From assembly GCA_963738575.1 (NCBI GenBank), contig CAVTWY010000001.1:744001-808000 (forward strand): a DNA stretch of 64,000 bases, written 5' to 3'. The translations under genes were made by a program, and so were the position numbers. Below, piece by piece: positions 34,439-43,680 of the stretch (position 1 is its first letter; each line of letters begins with the position of its first letter). Below the pieces are notes generated by a model, which worked only from the letters and a program-made list of their open reading frames with translations, made no database searches and had not been told where the DNA came from. The stretch comes from CAVTWY01 sp963738575 (GTDB taxonomy: Bacteria; Pseudomonadota; Gammaproteobacteria; Burkholderiales; Burkholderiaceae_C).

Positions 34439-35497
34439 CTACGCCACCAACACAATTCGCCCTACCACGTGGCCGGCGCGTAAGTCAGCCAAAGCTTCGC
34501 TGGCCTGATCCAGCGTGCGTTGCTGCAACGGCACCGCAGGCATGCCTTTGCGGTTGACGAGCTCTAGCAGCTCTTGAATGTCTTGATGGCTGCCCACGTA
34601 CGAGCCCTGCAAGGTCATGGCGCGCAGCGGAAAGTAGGGCGTCGGTAAGTTGATGTCCCCGCCGTACAGGCCCACCACCACCACCTTGCCGCCCTTGGCC
34701 AGCACAGCCACGGCCAGGGTAGTGGTTTGGCCCGAACCCACAAAGTCAAGCACAGCCCAAGCTCCGCCGCCCGTGGCAGCTTGAATTTGAGCTGCCGCGT
34801 CGGGCGCTGCGCCGTCGAGTGCCCGTGTGGCGCCGGCTTGCAGGGCCGCCTGGCGTTTGGTTGGATCAATGTCCACCACGATGATGTCGGTGGCGCCCAT
34901 CTTGCGCGCCAAGGTGGTGGCCATCAAGCCCACGCCGCCCGCACCGATGATCACCAACGCTTCTTTTGCCAGCGAGGTCTCAACTTTCTTTAAAGCTGAA
35001 AACGCCGTGACGCCCGAGCACGCCAAAGGGGCCGCCTCTTGGGGCGAAAGCCGACCAATGTCAAACAGATGGCGAGCATGGGGCACCACCAGGTGCGTCG
35101 AATAACCACCTTGCGCAAATATACCGAGCGACTGGGGTTTGGCGCACCAGTTTTCTTGGCCACGTTGACAAACCTTGCAGTGGCCACAGCCAATCCAAGG
35201 GTTGACGAGGCGAACATCGCCAACCTTCACGCCCGCAGCTTCCGGCCCCAGGGCAATGACTTTGCCAACATTCTCGTGGCCCAAGGTCAGTGGCAACGTC
35301 ACACCTCGATCCACCAAATTGAGCTTGCGTCCGCCACCCAAATCGTAGTGACCGTCCCACACGTGCAAGTCGCTATGACACACACCCGCAGCCAGCATCT
35401 TGAGCAGCACTTGCGTGCCCTCAGGCTGAGGCGCCTCGCGCTCGAGCAAACGCAAAGGTTGACCACATTCACAAACTTGGTAGCTGCGCATTCTCAC
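34439..35497 (-). CDS. Zinc-dependent alcohol dehydrogenase (MDR family)
   Basis: The 352-residue enzyme keeps the catalytic-zinc ligands C40 and H73-E74 (GHEN) and the structural-zinc cysteines C104, C107, C110 and C118. The nucleotide site is IIGAGGVGLMATTLA. It oxidises a primary or secondary alcohol with NAD(P), or runs in reverse; substrate not determined. It stands alone: the gaps to the FAH-type operon and to the tannase gene are 160 and 176 bases. Confidence 0.9.
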   Translation of the reverse strand: MRMRSYQVCECGQPLRLLEREAPQPEGTQVLLKMLAAGVCHSDLHVWDGHYDLGGGRKLNLVDRGVTLPLTLGHENVGKVIALGPEAAGVKVGDVRLVNPWIGCGHCKVCQRGQENWCAKPQSLGIFAQGGYSTHLVVPHARHLFDIGRLSPQEAAPLACSGVTAFSALKKVETSLAKEALVIIGAGGVGLMATTLARKMGATDIIVVDIDPTKRQAALQAGATRALDGAAPDAAAQIQAATGGGAWAVLDFVGSGQTTTLAVAVLAKGGKVVVVGLYGGDINLPTPYFPLRAMTLQGSYVGSHQDIQELLELVNRKGMPAVPLQQRTLDQASEALADLRAGHVVGRIVLVA

Positions 35498-35673
35498 GGT
35501 GGGGCTCCGATGCGATGGGGTGATAAAGGGTTGAGCAGAATCGTCACAGCGGATCTTACGTGCACTGAAAGCTCACCCGCTCTTGGACTCTTCTGGAAGC
35601 GTTGCAACGCGTAGACCCAGCCCGAGAACTTGACTGTGTTGACGGCGGGGGAGGTCTGATACCAACTTCCTCG

Positions 35674-37294
35674 TCATCGGCATTCAAAGCTGCCTGCGCT
35701 GTCTGGGTTGCCTTGGCCTTTGAAGTGGGCATAACGTGGCCATGCGCACAGGGGGCGGCTGCGGCCTGGGAAAGCGGGGCCGGTGGCGGTGACTGAATCT
35801 GGTGCTTTGCCGCTTTCAACCCAATCGACCAGTGCACCCAGCAGATCAAAACGGTCTAATGTTTTGCCGCTGCTGCAGTGGCCCATGCCGGGTACCGCAA
35901 AGAACCTGCTCGACTGCTCGCGTACGCGGTCGAGCCCGCCCGAGGCTTGCGCCATGCTTTCGTAGTAGTTCAGGGTGTCGATGGCTGAGAACCAAGGGTC
36001 ACCCCAGCCGTGAAAGAACAGCAGCTTGCTGCCGCGGCTGAAGAAGGTGTTCAGGTTGGTCCAGTAAGCGGTGTCGCTGACGTGCCTGACGCCGTCGGCG
36101 GCAAGTGCATCTTGCATCTGGTCAACGTTGATGGTGGTGCGCGTGGCTGGAGCCACCGGGCTCTTGGCGCCGGTGACCAGGATGCCGGGAATGGAGACCC
36201 CTTCCGCAGCAATGCCGCTGTCCCAAGGGAACGCCGGGTACACCTGCGCGCCGCGTGAATTCTTCGGCCCTGCAAAAGCCTTCTTCATGGCGGCCACTTG
36301 CGCGGGGGCCAGACATGAATTCTGTCTTTTCGCCCGTGCAGGCCAAAACGGCCGGGTCAAACTGGCAGGCCTTGAGGTCCATGATCATCTCGTCCTTGAG
36401 GCCGTCCTTGGCGTCACAGGCCTCAAGGATGGAAGCCGTCACCAGCTTCTTGTCATTGGCCGAAAAAACTTTGGTGGGGTCAGGCTGTCCGGCGGCGTTG
36501 CGTGGCGCAATTTCGTTGAAGGCGACGTTGGCCCAGGCCAGCCCAAGATTGGAGTGCCCGGTGCGCATGGCCGGCGCGCCAGCCACCACACCGTCGTACT
36601 CCGTTGCGTGGCGCGTTGCGGCAAGCATGCCTTCACGACCGCCGGTGGAGCAGCCGACGAAGTACGAACGCTTTGCGGGTTGGCCGTAATAACGCGCCAC
36701 AATGGCCTTGGCGGCCCGCGTCACTTTGCCCACGGACTCGCTGGCGAAGTTGATGGTGGCCTCTTGATCTTTCGTGAAGGAGACATCAAACGCGCCGCCC
36801 TTGTGCCCACTGTCATTGGACACGATGGCGTAGCCGCGTGCCAGCGCCGGCATGTCTGCCGTGGCCTGCGGCCCCAGTGGCGGCCGGATGACGCCGTTCG
36901 TGCCGCCTCCCCCTTGGAACAGGAACCTGCCGTTCCAGCGATGCGGTAGGGCCAAGGTGAAGCCGATGGCATACGGCTTGCCGTCGGCGCCCACGCGTGA
37001 ATCAATATCGCCATCCACTTGGCAGTAGGCTGGCAAGGCAACGGCAACCAAGTCCGGCAGTGGAGGCCTCACCCGCACCGTGTTAGGCGCGGCTGGCGGC
37101 ACGTCGTCGGCTTTGGTGATGGTGATGGCCGAGTCGGCGATGACCATGCCCTTGAGTTGGCCACATGAAAGTGCAGCGCTGAGGGTGGCGTCTGCCACAT
37201 GCTGCGCCGCACTGTCGAAGGCGATGAACGGAAGCATCGCGACAGCGCAGGCCGCGGCCGCTTTCAATGACATCCAGGGCTTGAATGCAAGCAT
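35674..37294 (-). pseudogene. Tannase/feruloyl esterase family enzyme, frameshifted
   Basis: ATG 37294 has AAGGAG upstream and a Sec leader (ending DSAAQ). The nucleophile elbow is YFVGCSTGGREGM, with ALPHRWNGRFLFQGGGG earlier, as in the family. After LACTGEKTE the frame shifts at about 36315-36324. The continuation reads SCLAPAQVAAMKKAF, FFHGWGDPW and PGMGHCSSG, which holds the catalytic His, to the stop at 35674. One extra T would explain it. The full enzyme of about 540 residues would release ferulate- or gallate-type acids from esters outside the cytoplasm. It is divergent from the ABC/P450 operon. Confidence 0.88.
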
Positions 37295-37460
37295 GTTGAT
37301 CTCCTTGTCAATCGATGGGTCGGCGCTTGACGCGCGGCTGCGTTCTTTGCGCCGGAATTGTGCTCTTGCTTTTACCGGCTGAGCAAGCGGTGCATGAAGG
37401 AGAGCTATGACCGCGACCAGCATGCTGCCCTCGAATGCCGACTTGGGGTATTCACTCATC

Positions 37461-37478
37461 AAGTTGATGTTGCAACTT
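37461..37478. promoter_or_regulatory. Palindromic operator candidate between tannase and ABC/P450 operon
   Basis: AAGTTG at 37461-37466 pairs with CAACTT at 37473-37478 with a 6-base centre. This 18-bp palindrome is about the size of MarR-family operators. It sits in the 253-bp divergent region, 70 bases before the ABC receptor start. The MarR gene that ends the operon (44928) is the obvious candidate binder. Confidence 0.5.
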
Positions 37479-37547
37479 GTTGGTACTTCAACCATCATGC
37501 GAAGGTTGTGAACCCTCGGATCGCATCGAATCACCACGGAGACCGCC

Positions 37548-38723
37548 ATGATTCAAGCTTGCCGTAAAGCCGTACTCACCCTGGCCGCAATCGGTCTTGT
37601 CGCAGGCGCCGTCTGCGCCAAAGCGCAGACAGTCAAGGTCGGCATCGTCGGCCCGTTCTCAGGTCCTTTCGCGCACTACGGCACGCTGTTCAAGAACGGC
37701 GCCGAGGCCTACATCGCGTCGCAAGGCGGCAAGCTCGCTGGCAAGGACGTCGAGTTGATCTACCGCGACACTGGGGGCCCCAACCCGGGGCAGACAAGAA
37801 CGCTGGTGCAGGAGCTGATCGTCAAGGACAAGGTCGACTACCTTGGCGGCTTCGTCTTCACGCCCAACGCCTTCGCCGTGGCGCCGCTCATTCAGCAAAG
37901 CCAGACGCCGACGGTCATCTTCAACGCCGCCACGTCGGCCATCACCGACAAGAGCGAGTTCTTCATTCGAACCAGCTACACGCTGTGGCAGGTGACGGTG
38001 CCGCTGGCGCAATGGGCGGCCAAGAACAACATCAAGCGCGTCGTCACCGCCGTCACCGATTACGGCCCCGGCATCGATGCCGAGACCGCTTGGAAGAGCG
38101 AGTTCACCAAGCAGGGCGGCACCGTTGTCGAGTCGATTCGCATGCCCATCTCGACGACGGACTTTGCACCTTTTGTGCAGCGGATCAAGGCCAGCGGTGC
38201 ACAGGCGGTCTACACGTTCTTGCCAGGCGGCCCGCCGAACCTGGGCTTCGTGAAGGCCTACAACGAAAACGGCCTGGCCAAGGCCGGCATCCAGTTTCTG
38301 GGCACCGCCGAGACCGACGAGTTCGACCTGCAGAAGTTCGGCGATTCGGCCCTGGGCCTGACGACGGCGTTTCACTACTCGGCCGCGCATGACTCGCCGA
38401 CCAACAAGAAATTTGTCGAGGCGCTGAAAAAGCGCGACCCGAACGCCATCGCCAACTACGCGGTGGTTGGGGCCTGGGACGGCATGTTTGTGATCCACAA
38501 GATGATCGAAGCAACAGGCGGCAAGAAAGACGGCCTGAAAGCCATCGCCACGGCGCGGTCGCTGCAATGGGAAAGCCCGCGCGGCGCCGTGCGCATCGAC
38601 CCCAAGACACGTCACATCGTGCAAAACGTCTACCTGCGCAAGGTCGAGAAGGTGGGCGGCTTGATGGTGAACAAGCACGTCGAGAACTTCGGCCCGCAGA
38701 TCGATTACGGCTTGGACAAATAG
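37548..38723 (+). CDS. ABC transporter substrate-binding protein (branched-chain amino acid/aromatic type)
   Basis: The 391-residue periplasmic protein has a Sec leader (GAVCAKAQ, about residue 26) and the Peripla_BP_6 fold start VKVGIVGPFSGPFAHYG. Members of this group bind amino acids but also aromatic acids such as benzoates and coumarates. It is the first gene of an operon running through four ABC components to a CYP199A-like P450, so a para-substituted benzoate is its likely ligand. Confidence 0.9.
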   Translation: MIQACRKAVLTLAAIGLVAGAVCAKAQTVKVGIVGPFSGPFAHYGTLFKNGAEAYIASQGGKLAGKDVELIYRDTGGPNPGQTRTLVQELIVKDKVDYLGGFVFTPNAFAVAPLIQQSQTPTVIFNAATSAITDKSEFFIRTSYTLWQVTVPLAQWAAKNNIKRVVTAVTDYGPGIDAETAWKSEFTKQGGTVVESIRMPISTTDFAPFVQRIKASGAQAVYTFLPGGPPNLGFVKAYNENGLAKAGIQFLGTAETDEFDLQKFGDSALGLTTAFHYSAAHDSPTNKKFVEALKKRDPNAIANYAVVGAWDGMFVIHKMIEATGGKKDGLKAIATARSLQWESPRGAVRIDPKTRHIVQNVYLRKVEKVGGLMVNKHVENFGPQIDYGLDK

Positions 38724-38761
38724 GCGGCGCGCGGGCGCGCTGATTGTCGGCGGCAACAGCC

Positions 38762-39628
38762 ATGCAACTGCTCGCCAACATCCTTGTGGACGGGCTGGCG
38801 TACGGCATGGTGTTGTTCATCATCGCCGCCGGCCTGTCGGTGACGCTGGGGCTCATGCGTTTCGTGAACCTGAGCCACGGTGCGTTCGCCATGATCGGTG
38901 GCTACCTTGCGGCGCTGCTAACGCGTGAGGCGCAGTGGAGCTTCTGGCTGGCGTTGCCCTTGGCCGTGGTTGTCACGGGCGTGTTGGGCGCGCTGCTTGA
39001 GGCACTGGTGCTGCGCCACCTGTACCGTCGCAGCGAACTCGATCAGGTGCTGTTCACCATCGGCTTAACGTTTTTTCTGATTGCCACCACCAATGCATTG
39101 GCGGGCCCGCAGGTGCAATTGATCGTGCTGCCGCCGTTGCTGACGCAGTCGGTTGACCTGGGGTTTCGAACGCTGCCGGCGCAGCGCCTGTTCGTCATCG
39201 CGGTCGGCCTGCTGGTGGCGGGGGCGGCTGCGTTTGCCGTCACGCGCACGCGCTTCGGCGTGTGGTTGCGCGCGGCGGTGGACCATCCCGAGACGGCAGC
39301 CACGCTGGGGGTGCCGGTGCGCCTGGTGCAATGCACTTGTTTCGCCATCGGTGCGGCACTGGCCGCGCTGGGCGGTGTGCTGGGCGCCGAGCTGATGCCG
39401 CTGGAGCCGTATTACGCGCTCAAGTACCTGGTGCTTGTGCTGGTGGTGGTCGCCGTGGGGGGCATGGGCAGTTTGCTCGGCTCGTTGGCGGCCGGCATCG
39501 CGCTTGGCATCGTGGATGCGGCCAGCAAGTACCTGGCATCCGAGTGGGGCAACCTGTTTTTCTTTTTGGCGATGGCGATGCTGCTGGCGTGGCGGCCGCA
39601 GGGCCTGCTGCGGCGGGGGGCCTCGTGA
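38762..39628 (+). CDS. ABC transporter permease, LivH type
   Basis: The 288-residue inner-membrane protein begins LLANILVDGLAYGMVLF and has the LivH pattern LGLMRFVNLSHGAFAMIGGY. The cytoplasmic ATPase-contact loop includes VDHPETAATLGVP. ATG 38762 is chosen for the hydrophobic start typical of LivH. The next gene's GTG overlaps its stop. It forms the channel together with the LivM-type protein. Confidence 0.9.
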   Translation: MQLLANILVDGLAYGMVLFIIAAGLSVTLGLMRFVNLSHGAFAMIGGYLAALLTREAQWSFWLALPLAVVVTGVLGALLEALVLRHLYRRSELDQVLFTIGLTFFLIATTNALAGPQVQLIVLPPLLTQSVDLGFRTLPAQRLFVIAVGLLVAGAAAFAVTRTRFGVWLRAAVDHPETAATLGVPVRLVQCTCFAIGAALAALGGVLGAELMPLEPYYALKYLVLVLVVVAVGGMGSLLGSLAAGIALGIVDAASKYLASEWGNLFFFLAMAMLLAWRPQGLLRRGAS

Positions 39629-40638
39629 CGCAGCTCGGCACCGCAACGGCGCCGCGATGCGCGCCACCCTGGCGATTGCCCGTCATCGTGCTGGTGGTCG
39701 GCCTTGCCGCCTGGTGGCTGATGCCCGAGCAATTGGGGCTGTTGACACGGATCGCGTTCATGGCCTTGTTGGTGCTGTCGCTGGACCTGGTGGTGGGCGT
39801 CGCCGGCTTGGCCACGTTGGGGCACACGGCGATGTTCGGCATCGGTGCCTACGCCGCTGGCATCTTTGCGCTGCGCATCCACCCCGACCCAATGCTGGGG
39901 CTGCTGATGGGCACGGCCGCTGGCGCCGTGCTGGCCGCAGCGAGCGGCGCCTTCCTGCTGCGCTACAGCGGCTTCACCTTCTTGATGCTCACCATCGCCG
40001 TCGCCCAGATCACCGCCAGCCTGGCGCAAAAGGCGCGCGACTGGACGGGCGGCGACGATGGGCTGACCGGCTTCACGATGGCACCACTGTTCAACCGCTT
40101 CGCTTTCGACCTCGAAGGGCGAACGGCCGCGTTGTACGCGCTGGGCGTGCTGGTGGTGGGTTTGTACATTGCGCGACGCGTGGTCGACTCTCCGTTCGGC
40201 CTGGCGGTGCGCGGCATCCACGAAAACCGTGCGCGCATGACGGCGCTGGGCACGCCGGTCATCGCTCGCCTGCTGGCGATGTACACGCTGGCAGGGGCGC
40301 TGGCCGGGGCGGCCGGGGCCGTGTCGGCGCAGACCAGCGCTATCGTCGGGTTGGACAGCCTGTCGTTCGCCGTTTCGGCCGAGGCCTTGGTGATGCTGAT
40401 TCTCGGCGGCGCAGGGCGGCTGCATGGCGCATTGATCGGCGCGGTGGTGTTCACGATGCTTCACCACACGGCGTCGTCCATCAATCCGTACCACTGGCTG
40501 TTCGTGGTGGGTGCGGCGCTGATGCTCGTGGTGCTGGTGCCGCCTCAGCAGGCCTGGGAGCGGCTGCGAGCCCGCTTCGGTTTGCGCCATCGTGGCAAGG
40601 CGCCTGCGACAGCGCCTCACACGCCTGGATCGCCATGA
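39625..40638 (+). CDS. ABC transporter permease, LivM type
   Basis: The 337-residue permease shows GLATLGHTAMFGIGAYAAGI and the coupling segment GIHENRARMTALG, typical of LivM. It starts with GTG at 39625 overlapping the LivH-type gene by four bases (GTGA) and ends overlapping the ATPase gene (ATGA). The tight packing shows a single translational unit. The N-terminus has a short polar stretch before the first membrane helix. Confidence 0.9.
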   Translation: MTQLGTATAPRCAPPWRLPVIVLVVGLAAWWLMPEQLGLLTRIAFMALLVLSLDLVVGVAGLATLGHTAMFGIGAYAAGIFALRIHPDPMLGLLMGTAAGAVLAAASGAFLLRYSGFTFLMLTIAVAQITASLAQKARDWTGGDDGLTGFTMAPLFNRFAFDLEGRTAALYALGVLVVGLYIARRVVDSPFGLAVRGIHENRARMTALGTPVIARLLAMYTLAGALAGAAGAVSAQTSAIVGLDSLSFAVSAEALVMLILGGAGRLHGALIGAVVFTMLHHTASSINPYHWLFVVGAALMLVVLVPPQQAWERLRARFGLRHRGKAPATAPHTPGSP

Positions 40639-41375
40639 CGGTCATGCTCGAGACCCGCAGCCTCGACAAGCACTTTGGGGGCCTGCACGTGACCAAAGCC
40701 GTATCGCTGCAGATTGCAGCGGGTGAACGCGTCGCCATGATCGGCCCCAACGGCGCAGGCAAGACGACGTTCGTCAACCTCGTCAGCGGCGTGCTGGCGC
40801 CCAGTGGGGGCGAGATCCTGCTGGCGGGAGGGAACGTCACCGACCGTTCCCAGGCGCAGCGTGTCGGGGCAGGGCTGGCACGCACGTTTCAGATCACCAC
40901 ACTGGCGCAGCAACTGCCGGTGCAGCGTCAAGTTGAACTGGCCCTTTTCGAGCGCGAGGGTTTGACGGGTCGCGCTTGGCGCAGTGTCGACGGCTACCCG
41001 GTGCTGGCCGACGAGGCGCGTGGTTTGCTGCGTGGCTTCGGCTTGGAACAGCATGCCGGCCTGGCCACCGAACGGTTGGCCTACGGCGAACAACGCCTCG
41101 TCGAAATGACGTTGGCGTTGGCGCTGCGTCCGCGCGTTCTGCTGCTGGACGAGCCGATGGCGGGCGTGCCGCAAAGCGACGGCGTGCGGCTGTTGTCGGC
41201 GCTCGATTCGCTGCCCCAAGGCCTGGCGGTGCTGATCATCGAGCACGACATGGACCTGGTGTTTCGCTTCGCGCGTCGCATCATCGTGCTGGCCGATGGC
41301 GCCGTGCTGGCCGACGGGACGCCCGAGCAGATTCGCAACAACCCTGCGGTGCGCACCGCCTACCTCGGTCATTGA
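40635..41375 (+). CDS. ABC transporter ATPase, LivG type
   Basis: The 246-residue nucleotide-binding subunit has Walker A GPNGAGKTT, signature LAYGEQR (in place of LSGGQ, as common for LivG), and Walker B VLLLDEPMAG. The LivG-specific insert after Walker A is present, and the C-terminus ends in RTAYLGH. It hydrolyses ATP to drive import. Confidence 0.9.
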   Translation: MTVMLETRSLDKHFGGLHVTKAVSLQIAAGERVAMIGPNGAGKTTFVNLVSGVLAPSGGEILLAGGNVTDRSQAQRVGAGLARTFQITTLAQQLPVQRQVELALFEREGLTGRAWRSVDGYPVLADEARGLLRGFGLEQHAGLATERLAYGEQRLVEMTLALALRPRVLLLDEPMAGVPQSDGVRLLSALDSLPQGLAVLIIEHDMDLVFRFARRIIVLADGAVLADGTPEQIRNNPAVRTAYLGH

Positions 41376-41394
41376 CGTGAGAACGGCCCCTGAG

Positions 41395-42108
41395 ATGCCA
41401 ACGCCGCTGCTGCGACTCGACGACGTCGTGGCCGGCTACGGCCCGACCACGGTTCTGCATGGGCTAAGCCTGTCCGTGCTGCCGCAACAGCGCTTGGCCG
41501 TGATCGGCCGCAACGGCGTCGGCAAGACCACCGCCTTGCGCTGCATCGTCGGCACCGCCAGCCTGCGCCAAGGGCGCGTGGTGTTCGATGGCGAAGACAT
41601 CGCGGCGCTCGGCCCGCACCACCGCGCCTTGCGTGGGTTGGGCTACGTGCCGCAGACGCGCGACATCTTTAAATCGCTGACGGTCGAGGAGAACCTCGTG
41701 GCGGGCCTGAAGCGTCGGCCACGCCAGGCGCTCGACGAGGCGTATGCGCTGTTTCCGCGCTTGGCCGAGCGCCGCCGCAACGGTGGCGGTCAGCTTTCCG
41801 GTGGTGAGCAGCAGATGCTCTCGGTGGCTCGCGCGCTGCTGGGGCAGCCACGCCTGCTGTTGCTGGACGAGCCGCTGGAAGGCTTGGCGCCGTTGATCCG
41901 CGCGGAGCTGCTGAACGCCTTCAAGCGCATGAGCGCCGACCTCGGGGTCACGGTCGTGATCGTCGAGCAGCAAGTGCACGAAGTGCTGCGCTATGCCGAC
42001 CAAGCGCTGATCATGGAACACGGCCGTGCGGCGCACGTGGCGCGGGCGGACGAACTGCTGCACGATAACGCCACGCTCGAACGCTACGTCGGCGTGGCCG
42101 TTCACTGA
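41395..42108 (+). CDS. ABC transporter ATPase, LivF type
   Basis: The 237-residue second ATPase has Walker A GRNGVGKTT, signature LSGGEQQ and Walker B LLLLDEPLEGLAP. ATG 41395 is used; a GTG at 41377 is in frame and also possible. It completes the five-part importer with the genes from 37548. The P450 gene follows by 12 bases with an AAGGAG site. Confidence 0.9.
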   Translation: MPTPLLRLDDVVAGYGPTTVLHGLSLSVLPQQRLAVIGRNGVGKTTALRCIVGTASLRQGRVVFDGEDIAALGPHHRALRGLGYVPQTRDIFKSLTVEENLVAGLKRRPRQALDEAYALFPRLAERRRNGGGQLSGGEQQMLSVARALLGQPRLLLLDEPLEGLAPLIRAELLNAFKRMSADLGVTVVIVEQQVHEVLRYADQALIMEHGRAAHVARADELLHDNATLERYVGVAVH

Positions 42109-42120
42109 AGGAGACCCGTC

Positions 42121-43320
42121 ATGACAGAACACCTTTCGATTCCCGAGCTCGACGTCGACCCCTACGCCACCGCGAACCTGCTCGACCCTTACCCGATGCA
42201 TCACGCATTGCGCGAGGCCGGCCCGGTCGTGCGTCTCGCAGCTTATGGCACGCTGCTGGCCTGTGCACGGCACGCCGACGTGCATGCCGTGTTCAGCGAT
42301 CACACGCGCTTCAGTTCGAGTGCCGGCGTGGGGCTGACGAACTTCAACCTCGAAGCGCCGTTTCGGCCGAAGAGCCTGATCCTCGAGGTCGATCCGCCTT
42401 TGCACACGCAGAATCGTGCCGTGCTGTCGCGCATCCTCAGCCCGAAGGCGGTGACCAAGATCCGCGCCACCTTCACCGCCGAAGCCGAGGCCTTGATCGA
42501 CCGCTGTGTGGCCCAGGGCGAGATCGATGGCATCCACGATCTGGCACAGCTGTATCCGCTGAAGGTGTTTCCCGACGCGGTCGGCCTTGAACCCGACGGG
42601 CGGGAGAATCTGCTGCTCTACGGCGACATGGTGTTCAACTCGATGGGGCCCCGCAACGAGTTGCTGGCCAAGAGCACCGAGCGGGTGGGCGCCGTCACGC
42701 AGTGGATCATGGCGCACTGCGCCCGAGAGCACTTGCGCCCCGATGGTTTCGGCGAGCAGATCTACCAAGCGGCCGACGCGGGCGAGATCGACCCCGCGCA
42801 CGCGCCGATGCTCGTGCGCTCGTTCCTGTCGGCAGGGGTCGACACCACCATCAACGGCATCGGCAATGCGCTCTTCGCGCTGGCCCACCACCCCGATCAA
42901 TACGCGCTGCTGCATGCCGACCCAGCGCTGGCGCGCCCAGCGTTCGAAGAGGCCCTGCGCTGGGAGTCCACCGTCCAGACCTTCTTCCGCACCGCGGCCC
43001 ACGACACCGAGATCGCGGGCGTGCCGGTTCCCCATAACACCAAGGTGCTGTGCATGCTGGCGTCGGCCAACCGCGACCCGCGCAAGTGGGCAGACCCCGA
43101 CCGCTACGACGTGCAGCGGCGGCCTACCGGGCACATGGCGCTGGGCGCCGGCATCCACGGTTGCGTCGGCCAAGCCGTGGCGCGTCTGGAAGGCGAAGTG
43201 GTGTTGACCGCGCTGGCGCGACGCGTCAAGCGAATCGAAGTAACCCGTCCGCACACGCGCCGCTTGAACAACACCCTGCGCGCGCTCGACACGCTGCCGC
43301 TGCGTTTGGTGGCCGCGTGA
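42121..43320 (+). CDS. Cytochrome P450, CYP199A-like (para-alkoxybenzoate O-demethylase type)
   Basis: The 399-residue P450 resembles CYP199A enzymes along its length, judged from memory of CYP199A4. It shows the acid-alcohol pair D241-T242, ExxR at E277-R280 and haem Cys348 in LGAGIHGCVG. The residues that bind the substrate carboxylate in CYP199A4 (Arg92, Ser95, Arg243, Ser244) appear kept as R82, S85, R233 and S234. This predicts oxidation of the para group of a benzoate, such as 4-methoxybenzoate demethylation. The usual Phe at the start of the haem loop is Leu here. The ferredoxin and reductase follow directly. Confidence 0.9.
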   Translation: MTEHLSIPELDVDPYATANLLDPYPMHHALREAGPVVRLAAYGTLLACARHADVHAVFSDHTRFSSSAGVGLTNFNLEAPFRPKSLILEVDPPLHTQNRAVLSRILSPKAVTKIRATFTAEAEALIDRCVAQGEIDGIHDLAQLYPLKVFPDAVGLEPDGRENLLLYGDMVFNSMGPRNELLAKSTERVGAVTQWIMAHCAREHLRPDGFGEQIYQAADAGEIDPAHAPMLVRSFLSAGVDTTINGIGNALFALAHHPDQYALLHADPALARPAFEEALRWESTVQTFFRTAAHDTEIAGVPVPHNTKVLCMLASANRDPRKWADPDRYDVQRRPTGHMALGAGIHGCVGQAVARLEGEVVLTALARRVKRIEVTRPHTRRLNNTLRALDTLPLRLVAA

Positions 43321-43343
43321 ATCTTACCCAGGCAGAGTCTTCC

Positions 43344-43667
43344 ATGTTCACCATCCGATTCATTCAACCCGACGGCAGTTTGCGTGACTTGCGTGCTGCC
43401 GATGGCACCAGCGCTATGCAGGCCGCGATGGGCGCCGGCCTTCAAGGCATCGTTGCCGAATGCGGCGGCTCGGCCATGTGCGCCACCTGCCACGTCATCG
43501 TCGACGAAGCCTGGGCGGCGCGCGTGCCTGTGCCGCTGGCCAACGAGCTGGAGATGCTCGAGTGCACCGCCTCCGAGCGCCTGCCGACGAGCCGACTTTC
43601 ATGCCAGATCAAGATGAGCGCGGCCCTGGACGGCATCGTCCTGCACCTTCCTGCAACCCAGCAATAG
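43344..43667 (+). CDS. 2Fe-2S ferredoxin (putidaredoxin/adrenodoxin type)
   Basis: The 107-residue protein has the vertebrate-type cluster ligands C40, C46, C49 and C87, spaced C-x5-C-x2-C-x37-C. The acidic partner-binding helix appears as ANELEMLECTASE. It carries electrons from the reductase at 43681 to the P450 at 42121. ATG 43344 begins the fold directly (MFTIRFIQPDG). Confidence 0.9.
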   Translation: MFTIRFIQPDGSLRDLRAADGTSAMQAAMGAGLQGIVAECGGSAMCATCHVIVDEAWAARVPVPLANELEMLECTASERLPTSRLSCQIKMSAALDGIVLHLPATQQ

Positions 43668-43680
43668 GGTGAACACGGCC

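Noticed and set aside
31592..34557. Long plus-strand frames opposite the MhpA-like, FAH and VOC genes
   Set aside because: Composition-driven open frames; His/Arg/Ala-rich with no domain, opposite well-supported genes.
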